Below are positions 24,803 to 32,093 of a stretch of 64,000 nucleotides of DNA, piece by piece. The notes beneath the pieces were generated by a model, which was not told the origin of the DNA, did no database searches, and was given only the letters and a program-made list of their open reading frames with translations. Source of the DNA: Bdellovibrio bacteriovorus (GTDB taxonomy: Bacteria; Bdellovibrionota; Bdellovibrionia; Bdellovibrionales; Bdellovibrionaceae). Positions within the stretch are counted from its first letter, which is position 1, and every line of letters starts with the position of its first letter. The stretch spans positions 62,001 through 126,000 of the forward strand of contig NZ_LUKF01000019.1 in assembly GCF_001592755.1 (NCBI RefSeq), read 5' to 3'. Made by a program: the position numbers and the translations under genes.

Positions 24803-24830
24803 GCTTGCGGCCCGAACTTCTTAAGCTTAG
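24799..24830. repeat. inverted repeat after the DUF488 gene
   Basis: Arms CTAAGCTT (24799-24806) and AAGCTTAG (24823-24830) with a 16-base loop. The left arm overlaps the DUF488 stop codon. No T-run follows, so it is only a possible terminator. Confidence 0.4.
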
Positions 24831-24861
24831 TATATTCCCGTCAATCCCCAGCGGAGGCCCT

Positions 24862-25275
24862 ATGGCTGTAAAGAAAAAAGTCTTAAAAGCAAAATCACCA
24901 TCACAAATGATCGACGCCCGAATTAAAGAACTGAGCGACTGGCGAGGCCAAACACTCGGTCAGGTTCGCGAGATCGTGAAAGAGGCCATACCCAATGTCA
25001 CTGAAGAATGGAAGTGGCGTGGAGTCCCTGTTTGGTATTCTGACGGTATGATTTGTACAGGTGAAACGTATAAAGCTGTCGTAAAGATGACTTTTGCCAA
25101 CGGCGCCAAGCTGAAAGACCCCACAGGACTTTTCAACTCAAGTCTTGAAGGCAATGTCCGTCGCGCTATTGATTTCCGCGAGGGTGAAAAAATCAATAAA
25201 CGCGCGCTCAAGGCCTTAATTAAGGAAGCGGCGGCATTGAACAAATCCAAACTAAAAAAGAAAACAAAGTCATGA
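24862..25275 (+). CDS. DUF1801 domain protein
   Basis: 137-residue basic protein with the DUF1801 (YdhG-like) fold. It shows LGQVREIVKEAIPNVTEEWK, the WRGVPVWYSDGMICTGE core (about 51-67), and a C-terminal FREGEKINKRALKALIKEA helix. The start at 24862 follows a clear GGAGG. Both ends are Lys-rich (MAVKKKVLKAK and KSKLKKKTKS), which suggests nucleic-acid or membrane-surface contact, but the family role is not known. A hairpin downstream (25287-25316) separates it from the convergent methyltransferase. Confidence 0.82.
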   Translation: MAVKKKVLKAKSPSQMIDARIKELSDWRGQTLGQVREIVKEAIPNVTEEWKWRGVPVWYSDGMICTGETYKAVVKMTFANGAKLKDPTGLFNSSLEGNVRRAIDFREGEKINKRALKALIKEAAALNKSKLKKKTKS

Positions 25276-25286
25276 TGAATTATCAA

Positions 25287-25316
25287 GACTCAGAAAGTTT
25301 AATTACCTTCTGAGTC
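25287..25316. terminator. hairpin between convergent genes, likely bidirectional terminator
   Basis: Perfect arms GACTCAGAA (25287-25295) and TTCTGAGTC (25308-25316) with a 12-base loop. It lies in the 54-base gap between two convergent genes. Pyrimidine-rich sequence follows on the plus strand, but there is no long uniform T-run. Confidence 0.6.
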
Positions 25317-25329
25317 ATGAGTCTTCTTT

Positions 25330-26022
25330 CTAGGGGCGACTCCAAACATAGCCGTAGCTCACAGGATAGTCTCTGAACTTTTCCCACTTGGGTTTGACTT
25401 TGACCCAATCGTCATTGATCAAACCTTCGTGCATTTCTTCAAGTCTCCAGCCCGCAGCCATCGCGGCTCTGACATGGTCGCTGATAAGATGCAGATTTGT
25501 TTCGATGGCTTTCGAGTTTCCTTCTTTGTCTTTAAAATGGGTCGGCATTCCTGTCATAAAAAAGAAAGGATGCATTCCCACAACGACGAACTTTGCTCCA
25601 GGCTTAGCAAGTCGATGAGCCTCTTCATAGACGGGCTTTAAATTTTTAAGATGTTCATCAACTAAACTCATGACGAGAAGATCATAGTGATTTTCTGAAA
25701 GTCCGGTGGATTCAACACTTCCCAATTTCAGTTTTTGATAAATGTTTTTGGCTTTGGCTTTTTCAAGCATCTCGGGGGTTAAATCCAAACCGTCGATGGT
25801 GTTTACGCCTTTGCTTTTAAGCCAGACTCCGATTCGTCCCGTTCCGCAAGCAAGATCCAGACAAGCTTTCGAGTCATTCCATGACACCGATTTTATCTGA
25901 TGCAATGTCTGAAGATCTAAAAGATCAGGTACTGAGTTTTCATAAGTCTCTGCCCATTCGCCGTAACCTTCTTTAGCAGAAACGGTGGGATAATTTCTTT
26001 GATCAAATTTTTTGAAATCCAT
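25330..26022 (-). CDS. class I SAM-dependent methyltransferase
   Basis: 230-residue methyltransferase with a Rossmann fold. Motif I is CLDLACGTGRIGVWL (about 55-69), the acidic residue after strand 2 is in IDGLDLTPEML, and motif III-like hydrophobic sequence is HYDLLVMSLVDEHL. It belongs to the Methyltransf_11/25 group, which includes UbiE-like and small-molecule enzymes. The substrate is unknown. It is convergent with the DUF1801 gene and its upstream side faces the long gene-free stretch. Confidence 0.83.
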   Translation of the reverse strand: MDFKKFDQRNYPTVSAKEGYGEWAETYENSVPDLLDLQTLHQIKSVSWNDSKACLDLACGTGRIGVWLKSKGVNTIDGLDLTPEMLEKAKAKNIYQKLKLGSVESTGLSENHYDLLVMSLVDEHLKNLKPVYEEAHRLAKPGAKFVVVGMHPFFFMTGMPTHFKDKEGNSKAIETNLHLISDHVRAAMAAGWRLEEMHEGLINDDWVKVKPKWEKFRDYPVSYGYVWSRP

Positions 26023-26432
26023 TTTCTCTCCGAGAAATGAAATATGTATCTATTAGACACGTTAGTATGAAATTTTATTTTTGATTTATTTTTTGCTAGC
26101 GGACTTACATAAATACTCCTTTTCCCAAAATGGGGAATTTAGAGAATGCCTTCTCTAAAGGAGCATTTAGTTTTTTTGGATGCTGATACAGCAACTGGAG
26201 CTTCGCCAAAGCTCAAGACTGAATCTACCTGCATTTTATAAAAGGATCAATCCAAAGTCTCAAACAAAGACTCTGCCGAGGCCCCGGCAGATGCCTCCCG
26301 AAAACCCAGCAGTTGCCGAAATTCCCGCAGACCAGATCCGTCCTAAGTTATTGAAATCACACGATCTATTAGCTGGCATCGCCAGTGCAATACCTCTTTG
26401 TGTAACGCAAACAAATGACAAGGAGATTTAAA
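26023..26432. other. gene-free stretch rich in hairpins
   Basis: 410 bases without a convincing gene. It begins AT-rich, as expected for promoters in both directions. It then carries a nested inverted-repeat block (26111-26168). Further short stems are TGCTG/CAGCA (about 26180-26192), GAGCTT/AAGCTC (about 26198-26214) and CTGCCG/CGGCAG (about 26273-26289). The latter part is Pro/Gln-coding in one frame, but that frame has no ribosome-binding site. The end is the AAGGAG site of the gene at 26433. It may be a long structured leader or a separate small RNA. Confidence 0.45.
26111..26177 (+). ncRNA. possible structured RNA (three-way junction) with terminator-like tail
   Basis: Outer arms AAATACTCC (26111-26119) and GGAGCATTT (26160-26168) pair with one A-C mismatch. 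They enclose two hairpins: TTCCC/GGGAA (about 26122-26137) and a perfect 9-bp stem TTTAGAGAA/TTCTCTAAA (26138-26146 and 26151-26159) with a TGCC loop. A run of seven or eight T follows (26170-26177). No known RNA family is recognised. Confidence 0.35.
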
Positions 26433-26864
26433 ATGAAAACACTTATTGCAACACTTATCGTCCTAGCTTCATTCACTGCAAAAGCTGACGACTTTCAAAA
26501 CGCGGAAGCAAACTACTTACCAATCCCAACTCAGATAGTTTTCAACAATCACATGGATCGCGCGGTCTGGGTGACGATCTATAACTCTATCAGCCGCATC
26601 AGTGATAACGCTTGTTTGCAACCGGGTGAATCTACTTTCTTCACTGGCTACTACCCACCTTTCTTTTATCAAGTTCGCGGCGAAGTGAAAGAAAACTTAG
26701 ACTGTGGTGGTCGTACTTACGATGACATCACCAAAGCAGGAAGAATGACTGGTTGGTATGGCATTGATGCAACGATGTACAGAAAAGGCAATTCGACAGA
26801 AATGGATATTCACGATGGGTACAACCCATTGGGTGGCGCGTACCCAGAATTTAATGAGGAGTAA
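26433..26864 (+). CDS. secreted protein of unknown function
   Basis: 143-residue exported protein. The ATG at 26433 follows AAGGAG, and the protein begins with a standard signal peptide (MKTLIATLIVLASFTAKA, then DDF). The mature part starts with a strand-rich segment IVFNNHMDRAVWVTIYNSI and has two cysteines (NACLQPGE and LDCGGRTY) that may form a disulfide. It is aromatic-rich (TGYYPPFFYQVRG). The opening strands recall the start of small beta-sandwich secreted proteins, but I do not recognise a family. A good terminator follows at 26903, so it appears to be a single-gene transcript. Confidence 0.7.
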   Translation: MKTLIATLIVLASFTAKADDFQNAEANYLPIPTQIVFNNHMDRAVWVTIYNSISRISDNACLQPGESTFFTGYYPPFFYQVRGEVKENLDCGGRTYDDITKAGRMTGWYGIDATMYRKGNSTEMDIHDGYNPLGGAYPEFNEE

Positions 26865-26902
26865 GATATGTAAATACAATCAAAATCCCCGCAAGAGTAA
26901 AG

Positions 26903-26937
26903 CCCTGAGCCGCATCCCGCTCAGGGTTTTGTTTTTA
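26903..26937 (+). terminator. rho-independent terminator
   Basis: CCCTGAGC (26903-26910) pairs with GCTCAGGG (26919-26926) and is followed by TTTTGTTTTT. It lies about 40 bases after the stop of the secreted-protein gene. Confidence 0.88.
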
Positions 26938-27009
26938 ATTAAGACCGTCTCATAAAATTCAACGGTAGCTCTATTGACCACCACTGAAGGCAGAAATAAA
27001 ATTTGTTCT

Positions 27010-27486
27010 ATGAAAATGATTTCACGAGCGCTCGCTTTAATTACATTTGCATTCAGTGCTAATGGGAAAAACCTTCTGACGATCATCCCAGGTAAACGGT
27101 TGAGCGAAGTCTCCATTGGAGATTCTGCCTCTAAGCTTCAAAAGAAAGGCTTCATCAAGGATGACACTCGACAATCTCCTTCCACGACCACATATATGAA
27201 AAAGAAAGACTTATTAGTCCGACTGCAAGACGATAAAGCTGTGCAGATTTGGTTTGAAGGTAAAAACTTGGGTGAACTCAGTCTGAACGGAAAAGCCCTA
27301 CCGGCTAGCGACAACATTGATTCGTTCAAAAATTTCTTCAAAGGTTGTGAAGAGTATCAAGGCTCCGGCGGAAAACTTCTTTACTGCGAAAAACGCGGTA
27401 TCGAAATTACTTCTTCATGCATGAACGGAAGCGGCGTCAAAATTTCAGTTATTGCTCCAACAGAAGTAGAGAAAATTGTAAAATGA
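27010..27486 (+). CDS. secreted protein of unknown function
   Basis: 158-residue protein that starts MKMISRALALITFAFSANG, a short signal peptide. The ATG at 27010 or 27016 is preferred over an upstream in-frame start at 26974 because the latter would place polar sequence before the signal. No good ribosome-binding site is visible. The mature part contains KRLSEVSIGDSASKLQKKGF, reminiscent of small domains that measure a 'scaled' parameter in lipoproteins of unknown role. It has three or four cysteines in the second half (KGCEEY, LYCEKRG, SSCMNG). The stop overlaps the next ATG by four bases. Function unknown. Confidence 0.65.
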   Translation: MKMISRALALITFAFSANGKNLLTIIPGKRLSEVSIGDSASKLQKKGFIKDDTRQSPSTTTYMKKKDLLVRLQDDKAVQIWFEGKNLGELSLNGKALPASDNIDSFKNFFKGCEEYQGSGGKLLYCEKRGIEITSSCMNGSGVKISVIAPTEVEKIVK

Positions 27487-27977
27487 GACTGTCTAAAACG
27501 GCCATCACCATTCTACTTACGACATTGTGCGTGTCAGCTTTCGGCAAAAGCACCAAAAGCGCAAAGGATAAAATGACGACCACGTTTCCTGCTAAGCATA
27601 TCAGCATAACTATCAACCGTCCGAGTGAAGAAGTTTATCAATTCGCCTCTAATCCGGAAAATCTTCCGCAATGGGCGGCGGGTTTGGCGGATGCGACTTT
27701 AAAAAAGTCAGGTGCCGAGTGGGTTACGAACTCCCCTATGGGACAGGTTAAAATTAAATTCGTTGAGAAAAATGCTTACGGTGTTATCGATCACGATGTC
27801 GAGTTGCCTTCAGGGGAAGTCCTCAACAATCCGCTCCGAGTGATAAAAAACTCCTCCGGCAGCGAAGTGATATTCACACTTTTCCGCAGACCCAATATGA
27901 CAGAAGAGATGTTTGCCAAAGACGCCGAGTTGGTAACTAAGGATCTTAAGAAATTAAAATCGATTTTAGAAAAGTAG
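27483..27977 (+). CDS. exported SRPBCC-fold (polyketide cyclase/START-like) protein
   Basis: 164 residues. A signal peptide (MRLSKTAITILLTTLCVSAFG) precedes a SRPBCC domain with the typical opening ISITINRPSEEVYQFASNPENLPQWAAG (read in two parts, about 42-69) and closing TEEMFAKDAELVTKDLKKLK helix. These cavities bind hydrophobic ligands; most stand-alone members are cytoplasmic, so an exported one is less usual. The ATG overlaps the stop of the preceding secreted protein (ATGA), so the two are made together and may act together in the periplasm. Ligand unknown. Confidence 0.75.
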   Translation: MRLSKTAITILLTTLCVSAFGKSTKSAKDKMTTTFPAKHISITINRPSEEVYQFASNPENLPQWAAGLADATLKKSGAEWVTNSPMGQVKIKFVEKNAYGVIDHDVELPSGEVLNNPLRVIKNSSGSEVIFTLFRRPNMTEEMFAKDAELVTKDLKKLKSILEK

Positions 27978-28137
27978 CGATTGAGCTTCGCCTCAACTCG
28001 ACACTTTTGTATATGCTGGTTTCAATAGATAACACTTTGGCAATGTTGACCTCAAACGTAGAGATTCATTTACTGAAAGTGATCAATTTGAGACAAAAGA
28101 TTCAAGTGGATTCAATAAATCAGTACCATCAGTTCTA

Positions 28138-28187
28138 AAACCTCTTTTCTTTAAGGAGGCGGTTGAGCTAAACTCATAAAGAGGTTT
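28138..28187 (+). promoter_or_regulatory. 10-bp inverted repeat holding the ribosome-binding site of the gene at 28196
   Basis: AAACCTCTTT (28138-28147) and AAAGAGGTTT (28178-28187) are perfect complements. The right arm carries GAGG, the nearest Shine-Dalgarno candidate for the ATG at 28196. The 30-base loop holds a stronger AAGGAGG (28153-28159), which is followed only by a TTG-AGC-TAA mini-frame. Confidence 0.5.
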
Positions 28188-28195
28188 ACTAGCGC

Positions 28196-28672
28196 ATGCG
28201 TTCAGTCATTCTCTTCAGCCTTATTGGATTATTCTCTTCCGGCGCCTTTGCCAAAGCAGGTAACCCTGCAATCACAAAACTTGAATTACAATCTGAATCT
28301 TCCATGCAGGAAATCGATGAAAGAGATCTCGAGGCACTTATCGAAGCACTGAATGAATTTATTCAGGCCGATCAAAAATACCGCTCTGATATGGAGCCTA
28401 TTTTCCGAAACATCCGCAGAGAACTTACGAAGCTCAAAGCAAAAGGTCTTTTAAAAATGGAGTTCGACCCTCGTCGTCTTTCTGATGACGATCTTGCAGA
28501 GAAAATTCGCAAGATGACAGCCTACAAAAAGGTCGCGGGACCTTCTGTCTTAGTTAAAACAATTCATGTGGGCATGGTGTGCACGGGTCTTTTAACAGGA
28601 AAATGCGGACGTCTTCCAGAAATTCAGATGCCGCCTCCCGCACCTATCACAAGAGCCACGGGAACAAGATAG
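28196..28672 (+). CDS. secreted protein of unknown function
   Basis: 158-residue protein with a signal peptide (MRSVILFSLIGLFSSGAFA, cleavage before KAGNP). The mature part is charged and helical, with a probable amphipathic helix in EIDERDLEALIEALNEFIQA and a second in RNIRRELTKLKAKGLLKM. It ends with a Pro-rich tail (PEIQMPPPAPITRATG) containing two cysteines just before it (VCTGLLTGKCG). No family recognised. A perfect 10-bp inverted repeat covers its probable ribosome-binding site. The lipoprotein gene follows after 65 bases. Confidence 0.65.
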   Translation: MRSVILFSLIGLFSSGAFAKAGNPAITKLELQSESSMQEIDERDLEALIEALNEFIQADQKYRSDMEPIFRNIRRELTKLKAKGLLKMEFDPRRLSDDDLAEKIRKMTAYKKVAGPSVLVKTIHVGMVCTGLLTGKCGRLPEIQMPPPAPITRATGTR

Positions 28673-28737
28673 TTCAAACTGGTCTGGATTATCTTGAGAC
28701 AGATGGAAAGATTTCCATAAATGCCGATAAGATCTCA

Positions 28738-29526
28738 ATGAAATGGCGCCTACTTTTTATCATCTCGATGGCTCTTATTTTCGCTCATGGCTGCGGCGGA
28801 GGCGGCTCATCTTCAAGTGGCGGTGAAACAGCCCAGCTCTCCTTCGTTCGTTCGGTTTTTTCAGACGGCGTTACCGATTTTTCGGTTCAGGTTTTTTATG
28901 AAACCGGAGCCGAACCCTATGTCGGTAATATCGGACTGACCGCGAATCAAACTTGGGACATCACGAAGTCGAGTTACTCGGCGCTATTCAGTACGCATAC
29001 CGGTCGCACGATCACTGTTCCATCGACGCTGGCGCAAATGACGTCGATAGGAACGCAGAACCAAAGTTCTTGGAGTTCAAGTCAGCTTATTAGTCTTGGA
29101 TCCACCTACGCACAGACGTCAAGTGCCACACAAAGCAAAGTTGCCGTGATTTTTGTTAAGGGCCTTTATGAGGGCAACGCCAATATTCTGGGTCTTCACT
29201 TCACTGGATATCCATTTGTGTTTGTCTTCAAGGATGTTGTCACTTCTGTGGGAGGCGATCCCGTCAGTCAGCGCTATGTTGAGCAAGGGACGGTCGTTCA
29301 CGAAGTGGGACATGCGATTGGTCTGGTGAATCTGGGTTTGCCAATGGTAACGGATCATGAAGATGGCAGTCACGCTCACCATACAACCGACACAGATTGC
29401 GTGATGTATTGGGCAGTAACATCGAAATCCAATGTGCTGAACTCACTCGCAGATTTTATTACGGGCAACCAGTTGAACTTGTTCGGCAGCAAAGCGCTGA
29501 GTGATGGCCGGGCTTATCACCCTTAA
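28738..29526 (+). CDS. putative zinc metalloprotease lipoprotein
   Basis: 262-residue protein. It begins with a lipoprotein-type signal (MKWRLLFIISMALIFAHGC), then a Gly/Ser spacer (GGGGSSSSGG). The catalytic zinc motif is HEVGHAIGLVN (H188, E189, H192), followed by a His/Asp cluster HEDGSHAHH (207-215) and CVMYW (Met-turn-like). Classical metzincins have a third His in HExxHxxGxxH; here that position is Asn198, so the third ligand would come from the His cluster, as I recall from a group of bacterial membrane metalloproteases with HxLGLVN. The ATG at 28738 was chosen for the signal. Substrate unknown; an exported protease suits a predator, as inference. Confidence 0.72.
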   Translation: MKWRLLFIISMALIFAHGCGGGGSSSSGGETAQLSFVRSVFSDGVTDFSVQVFYETGAEPYVGNIGLTANQTWDITKSSYSALFSTHTGRTITVPSTLAQMTSIGTQNQSSWSSSQLISLGSTYAQTSSATQSKVAVIFVKGLYEGNANILGLHFTGYPFVFVFKDVVTSVGGDPVSQRYVEQGTVVHEVGHAIGLVNLGLPMVTDHEDGSHAHHTTDTDCVMYWAVTSKSNVLNSLADFITGNQLNLFGSKALSDGRAYHP

Positions 29527-29651
29527 TCTTGTGGACCTAGCTCCAGCTGTTTTCTATAATTAAAAAGCGAACACACGAATAAAGCCGAACAGAATCTCGT
29601 TAGGTGACTTCGCGCTTCTTTGAGCTATATTACGAACTCACGAGGCAAAAG

Positions 29652-30056
29652 ATGTGTAAAACAATAAAACAAAAGGTTCACTTTAAGGCTCCCCCTGAAG
29701 TGATTTACAGTTTACTCACAGACTCCAAAAAGTATGCGTCCTTAACAGGTAAAAAAGCTAAAATCGGAAAATCAGCCGGAGCTCCATTTTCAGTTTATGG
29801 AGGACAGGCAACAGGAATCATGGTCGAGCTGGTTCGAAATAAAAGAATCGTCCAGGCTTGGAGAGGCCATAGCTTCCCTGAAGGTATATTCTCAATGGCG
29901 ACTTTCAACTTAAAGCCGACCAGTAAAAACGGCACTGAACTTATCCTGATTCATCGAGGCGTGCCTAAGGAAATGATTCCCTCGATTGAGCTGGGATGGC
30001 GCAAATACAACTGGGACCCGATAAGGAGCTATTTGGAAAAACAAGAAGATAAATAG
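29652..30056 (+). CDS. SRPBCC/AHSA1-like protein
   Basis: 134-residue cytoplasmic START-like domain protein. It begins CKTIKQKVHFKAPPEVIYSL, the usual first strand and helix, then GGQATGIMVELVRNKRIVQAWRG in the middle strands and a C-terminal helix ending WDPIRSYLEKQ. This matches the activator-of-Hsp90-homologue-1 (AHSA1) group that appears widely in bacteria with unknown function. The ATG at 29652 has GAGG eight bases upstream; an upstream in-frame start at 29604 is less likely. It is convergent with the GNAT gene at 30077. Confidence 0.82.
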   Translation: MCKTIKQKVHFKAPPEVIYSLLTDSKKYASLTGKKAKIGKSAGAPFSVYGGQATGIMVELVRNKRIVQAWRGHSFPEGIFSMATFNLKPTSKNGTELILIHRGVPKEMIPSIELGWRKYNWDPIRSYLEKQEDK

Positions 30057-30076
30057 GGAATGACGGAAAGAATTTT

Positions 30077-30613
30077 TTAGATTCCAAATTCCGGGGGATA
30101 CTTAACACATCCCGAAGCATCAGCAAGAGCGTTGGGGTAAAGTTCAATCGCCATAAATGCCTCGTCAGGTACATCCATCGGAGCCTTGATATTCCATAAG
30201 GAAGCGGGCTTGTATCCAAATTTTGGATAATACTGCGGATGACCAAGTAAGATAATGGACGTAAATCCAAGCTCCTTAGCGATATCGTGGCCTCGTTTGA
30301 TTAGTAATCCGCCGATACCTTTATTCTGATAAGTGGGCAATACCGACACAGGGCCAAGAGCTAAAGATTTTTGAGATGAGCCATCATCCCGCACAATTTC
30401 AATGGGAGTAAAAAGAATGTGGCCAGCAATTTCATTTCCGACCCCACTCGCAACAAGTGAAAGCCGTGGGATAAAATTTTTCGATTTTCGTAGTTTTTCT
30501 ACCAGAAAAGGTTCTGATCCGTCAGAATGCTCCACATTCTCAAAGGCCTTTTCAATAAGTTTTTGAACTTGCGGAATATCTTCTAAATTTTCTTGTCTGA
30601 TAGTTATATCCAC
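30077..30613 (-). CDS. GNAT acetyltransferase, YhbS-like
   Basis: 178-residue acetyltransferase with the YhbS layout: ITIRQENLEDIPQVQKLIEKAF at the start, GHILFTPIEI, then ALGPVSVLPTYQNKGIGGLL (acetyl-CoA loop), and LGHPQYYPKFGYKPAS. It ends with PPEFGI. The start is decided by the ribosome-binding site: AAGGGG directly touches an ATG at 30619, leaving no spacer, whereas GTG at 30613 has a six-base spacer and begins the conserved sequence. Substrate unknown. It is convergent with the AHSA1-like gene and followed upstream by the tRNA-Ser gene on the same strand. Confidence 0.85.
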   Translation of the reverse strand: MDITIRQENLEDIPQVQKLIEKAFENVEHSDGSEPFLVEKLRKSKNFIPRLSLVASGVGNEIAGHILFTPIEIVRDDGSSQKSLALGPVSVLPTYQNKGIGGLLIKRGHDIAKELGFTSIILLGHPQYYPKFGYKPASLWNIKAPMDVPDEAFMAIELYPNALADASGCVKYPPEFGI

Positions 30614-30746
30614 GTTCATCCCCTTGATCAGTATAGTTGCAAATCATCGCATCGTGCGACTTTTCTCGAACTCTTTCGTTCGAATCGGTCGCCGATGTTC
30701 ATTGTCTCTAGTTCATTTATTACTGGCTTAGTTTGGAATGTGGAAA

Positions 30747-30837
30747 TGGCGGAGAGAGAGAGATTCGAACTCTCGGTAGGCTTGTGACCTACACACGCGT
30801 TCCAGGCGTGCGCCTTCAACCACTCGGCCACCTCTCC
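30747..30837 (-). tRNA. tRNA-Ser, anticodon GGA
   Basis: A 91-base class II tRNA with encoded CCA. The acceptor stem is GGAGAGG with TCTCTCC. The D arm begins TGGCCGAGTGGTTGAAGGC. The anticodon stem-loop is CACGC-CTGGAAC-GCGTG, giving anticodon GGA (Ser, UCC/UCU). A long variable arm (TAGGT...ACCTA type) and T arm GTTCGAATC follow. It has its own promoter upstream. Confidence 0.97.
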
Positions 30838-30861
30838 GGGACAGGAACGTAAAGAAAAGCC

Positions 30862-30890
30862 AAGATAGCATTGCGCTTTGCGCTATGCAA
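30862..30890 (-). promoter_or_regulatory. promoter of tRNA-Ser
   Basis: On the minus strand TTGCAT (30890-30885), 17 bases, then TATCTT (30867-30862), 24 bases before the tRNA 5' end. Confidence 0.65.
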
Positions 30891-30913
30891 GCCTGCGTTT
30901 GAGCAAAAACGAT

Positions 30914-31957
30914 CTAAAGTCCCATAAACTTGAAAGGCTCGCTGGGCTTAAATGCTTTGGCGACATTGCCGGCAAAGGTGTTGCGCTGATCTTTTCCTAA
31001 ATCCAGCTTCAGAACCTTCCCCGTTTTTTCTGAAAAATCGACGTCCTTAAAATCCACCCAGAACGTATTTGGTGTCAGCGCTGACTCAAAAAAATAAAGC
31101 ATGCGGAGGTGATCAGCAACCGTTCGCCAGCGTGTGGAGGAGATGTTGGGTTGATTCGGAGTCGTGATACCAAAAGGAACAGAGACGTTTCTAATCACGC
31201 TAAACACACTGGCGAGCACAACCACGGGGTCTTTACTCTTTGGAATGGCGTTAATATAAAACGAGGCCCTGGCAAAACGATCCGACGCTCGATTCGTCCC
31301 GGGAAGCATGACTGTACCACCAATGTCTTTCCAATAACTTTCTAAGGCGAGCTGCTTTTCAAAAGTGGGAGAGTTCGTCATCACTTGATATTCACGTCCA
31401 TGGTGTATAACAGGCTTTCCTTCAATGTATTCGATGATGGCGCTGTCCCCCGAGGAATCTGAAAGAGATAAATGAAGTGTCGCCAACCGCTCTTGTCCCG
31501 GAACATTCGCGGTAACAATGGTAAATGGTTCCGACTTTAAAGCGTCAACGGCTTCGGCGACGGTGGCATAATTATCTAAAACGTATTGAGCCCACAATGA
31601 AATCGCGAGCCCTGGCTTCTTACTCAGCTTTGGATATTCGGATTCCACCAGCCAAAGTAAGTTGGTCACTAATCCTTTTTCGTTCATTCCATCCGTTGTG
31701 GAAATATCGTAACCAGAGGCAATAACACTTCCATACTTTGATTTCCACTGAACAGAGTTTTTACCCGCCTGCCCGGACCTTTCCATTCCTCTTGGAAAAA
31801 TCCATAGGTTTGTCATGATATCTTCTTTCCAATCCATCGAACGTGCGGTGATGACATTGATTTTTCCATCTAAATAAACGGCGCGTGTACAAGCCTCTGA
31901 CTTTGAATAAGTCAGAAGAAAAACCGTGAAAACAGCCACTAATTTTTGAATTGCCAT
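30914..31957 (-). CDS. exported linear-amide C-N hydrolase (choloylglycine / penicillin V acylase family)
   Basis: 347-residue Ntn hydrolase. A signal peptide (MAIQKLVAVFTVFLLTYSKS-EA) is followed directly by the nucleophile Cys23 in CTRAVYLDG, which becomes the N-terminal catalytic residue after processing. Conserved Ntn residues appear in ARSMDWKED (Asp), in GMNEKGLVTNLLWL, in TNSPTFEKQ (Asn) and in TRWRTVADH (Arg). Relatives cleave penicillin V, bile salts or N-acyl homoserine lactones in the periplasm. The sequence does not show which. An RBS AAAGGAAA precedes the ATG. The 76-base gap to the tRNA holds the tRNA promoter. Confidence 0.87.
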   Translation of the reverse strand: MAIQKLVAVFTVFLLTYSKSEACTRAVYLDGKINVITARSMDWKEDIMTNLWIFPRGMERSGQAGKNSVQWKSKYGSVIASGYDISTTDGMNEKGLVTNLLWLVESEYPKLSKKPGLAISLWAQYVLDNYATVAEAVDALKSEPFTIVTANVPGQERLATLHLSLSDSSGDSAIIEYIEGKPVIHHGREYQVMTNSPTFEKQLALESYWKDIGGTVMLPGTNRASDRFARASFYINAIPKSKDPVVVLASVFSVIRNVSVPFGITTPNQPNISSTRWRTVADHLRMLYFFESALTPNTFWVDFKDVDFSEKTGKVLKLDLGKDQRNTFAGNVAKAFKPSEPFKFMGL

Positions 31958-32093
31958 TTGCGTTTCCTTTTTTCTAAGTCTCAGTAAACTTAAGATCGAT
32001 TATGACTTGTGAATCTTCACCCGTCGTTTAGGAAACACCACTTTGCTAAGACTCACTCTTGCGAAAAAGCAGAAGGCTGCTGCAAACCGACCC

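Noticed and set aside
26180-26431. 83-codon Pro-rich open frame in the gene-free stretch
   Set aside because: No ribosome-binding site, low-complexity composition, and it runs into the start of the next gene; hairpins explain the region better.
30628-30831. 67-codon frame beginning MAEWLKAH
   Set aside because: This is a translation of the tRNA-Ser gene, a well-known artefact.
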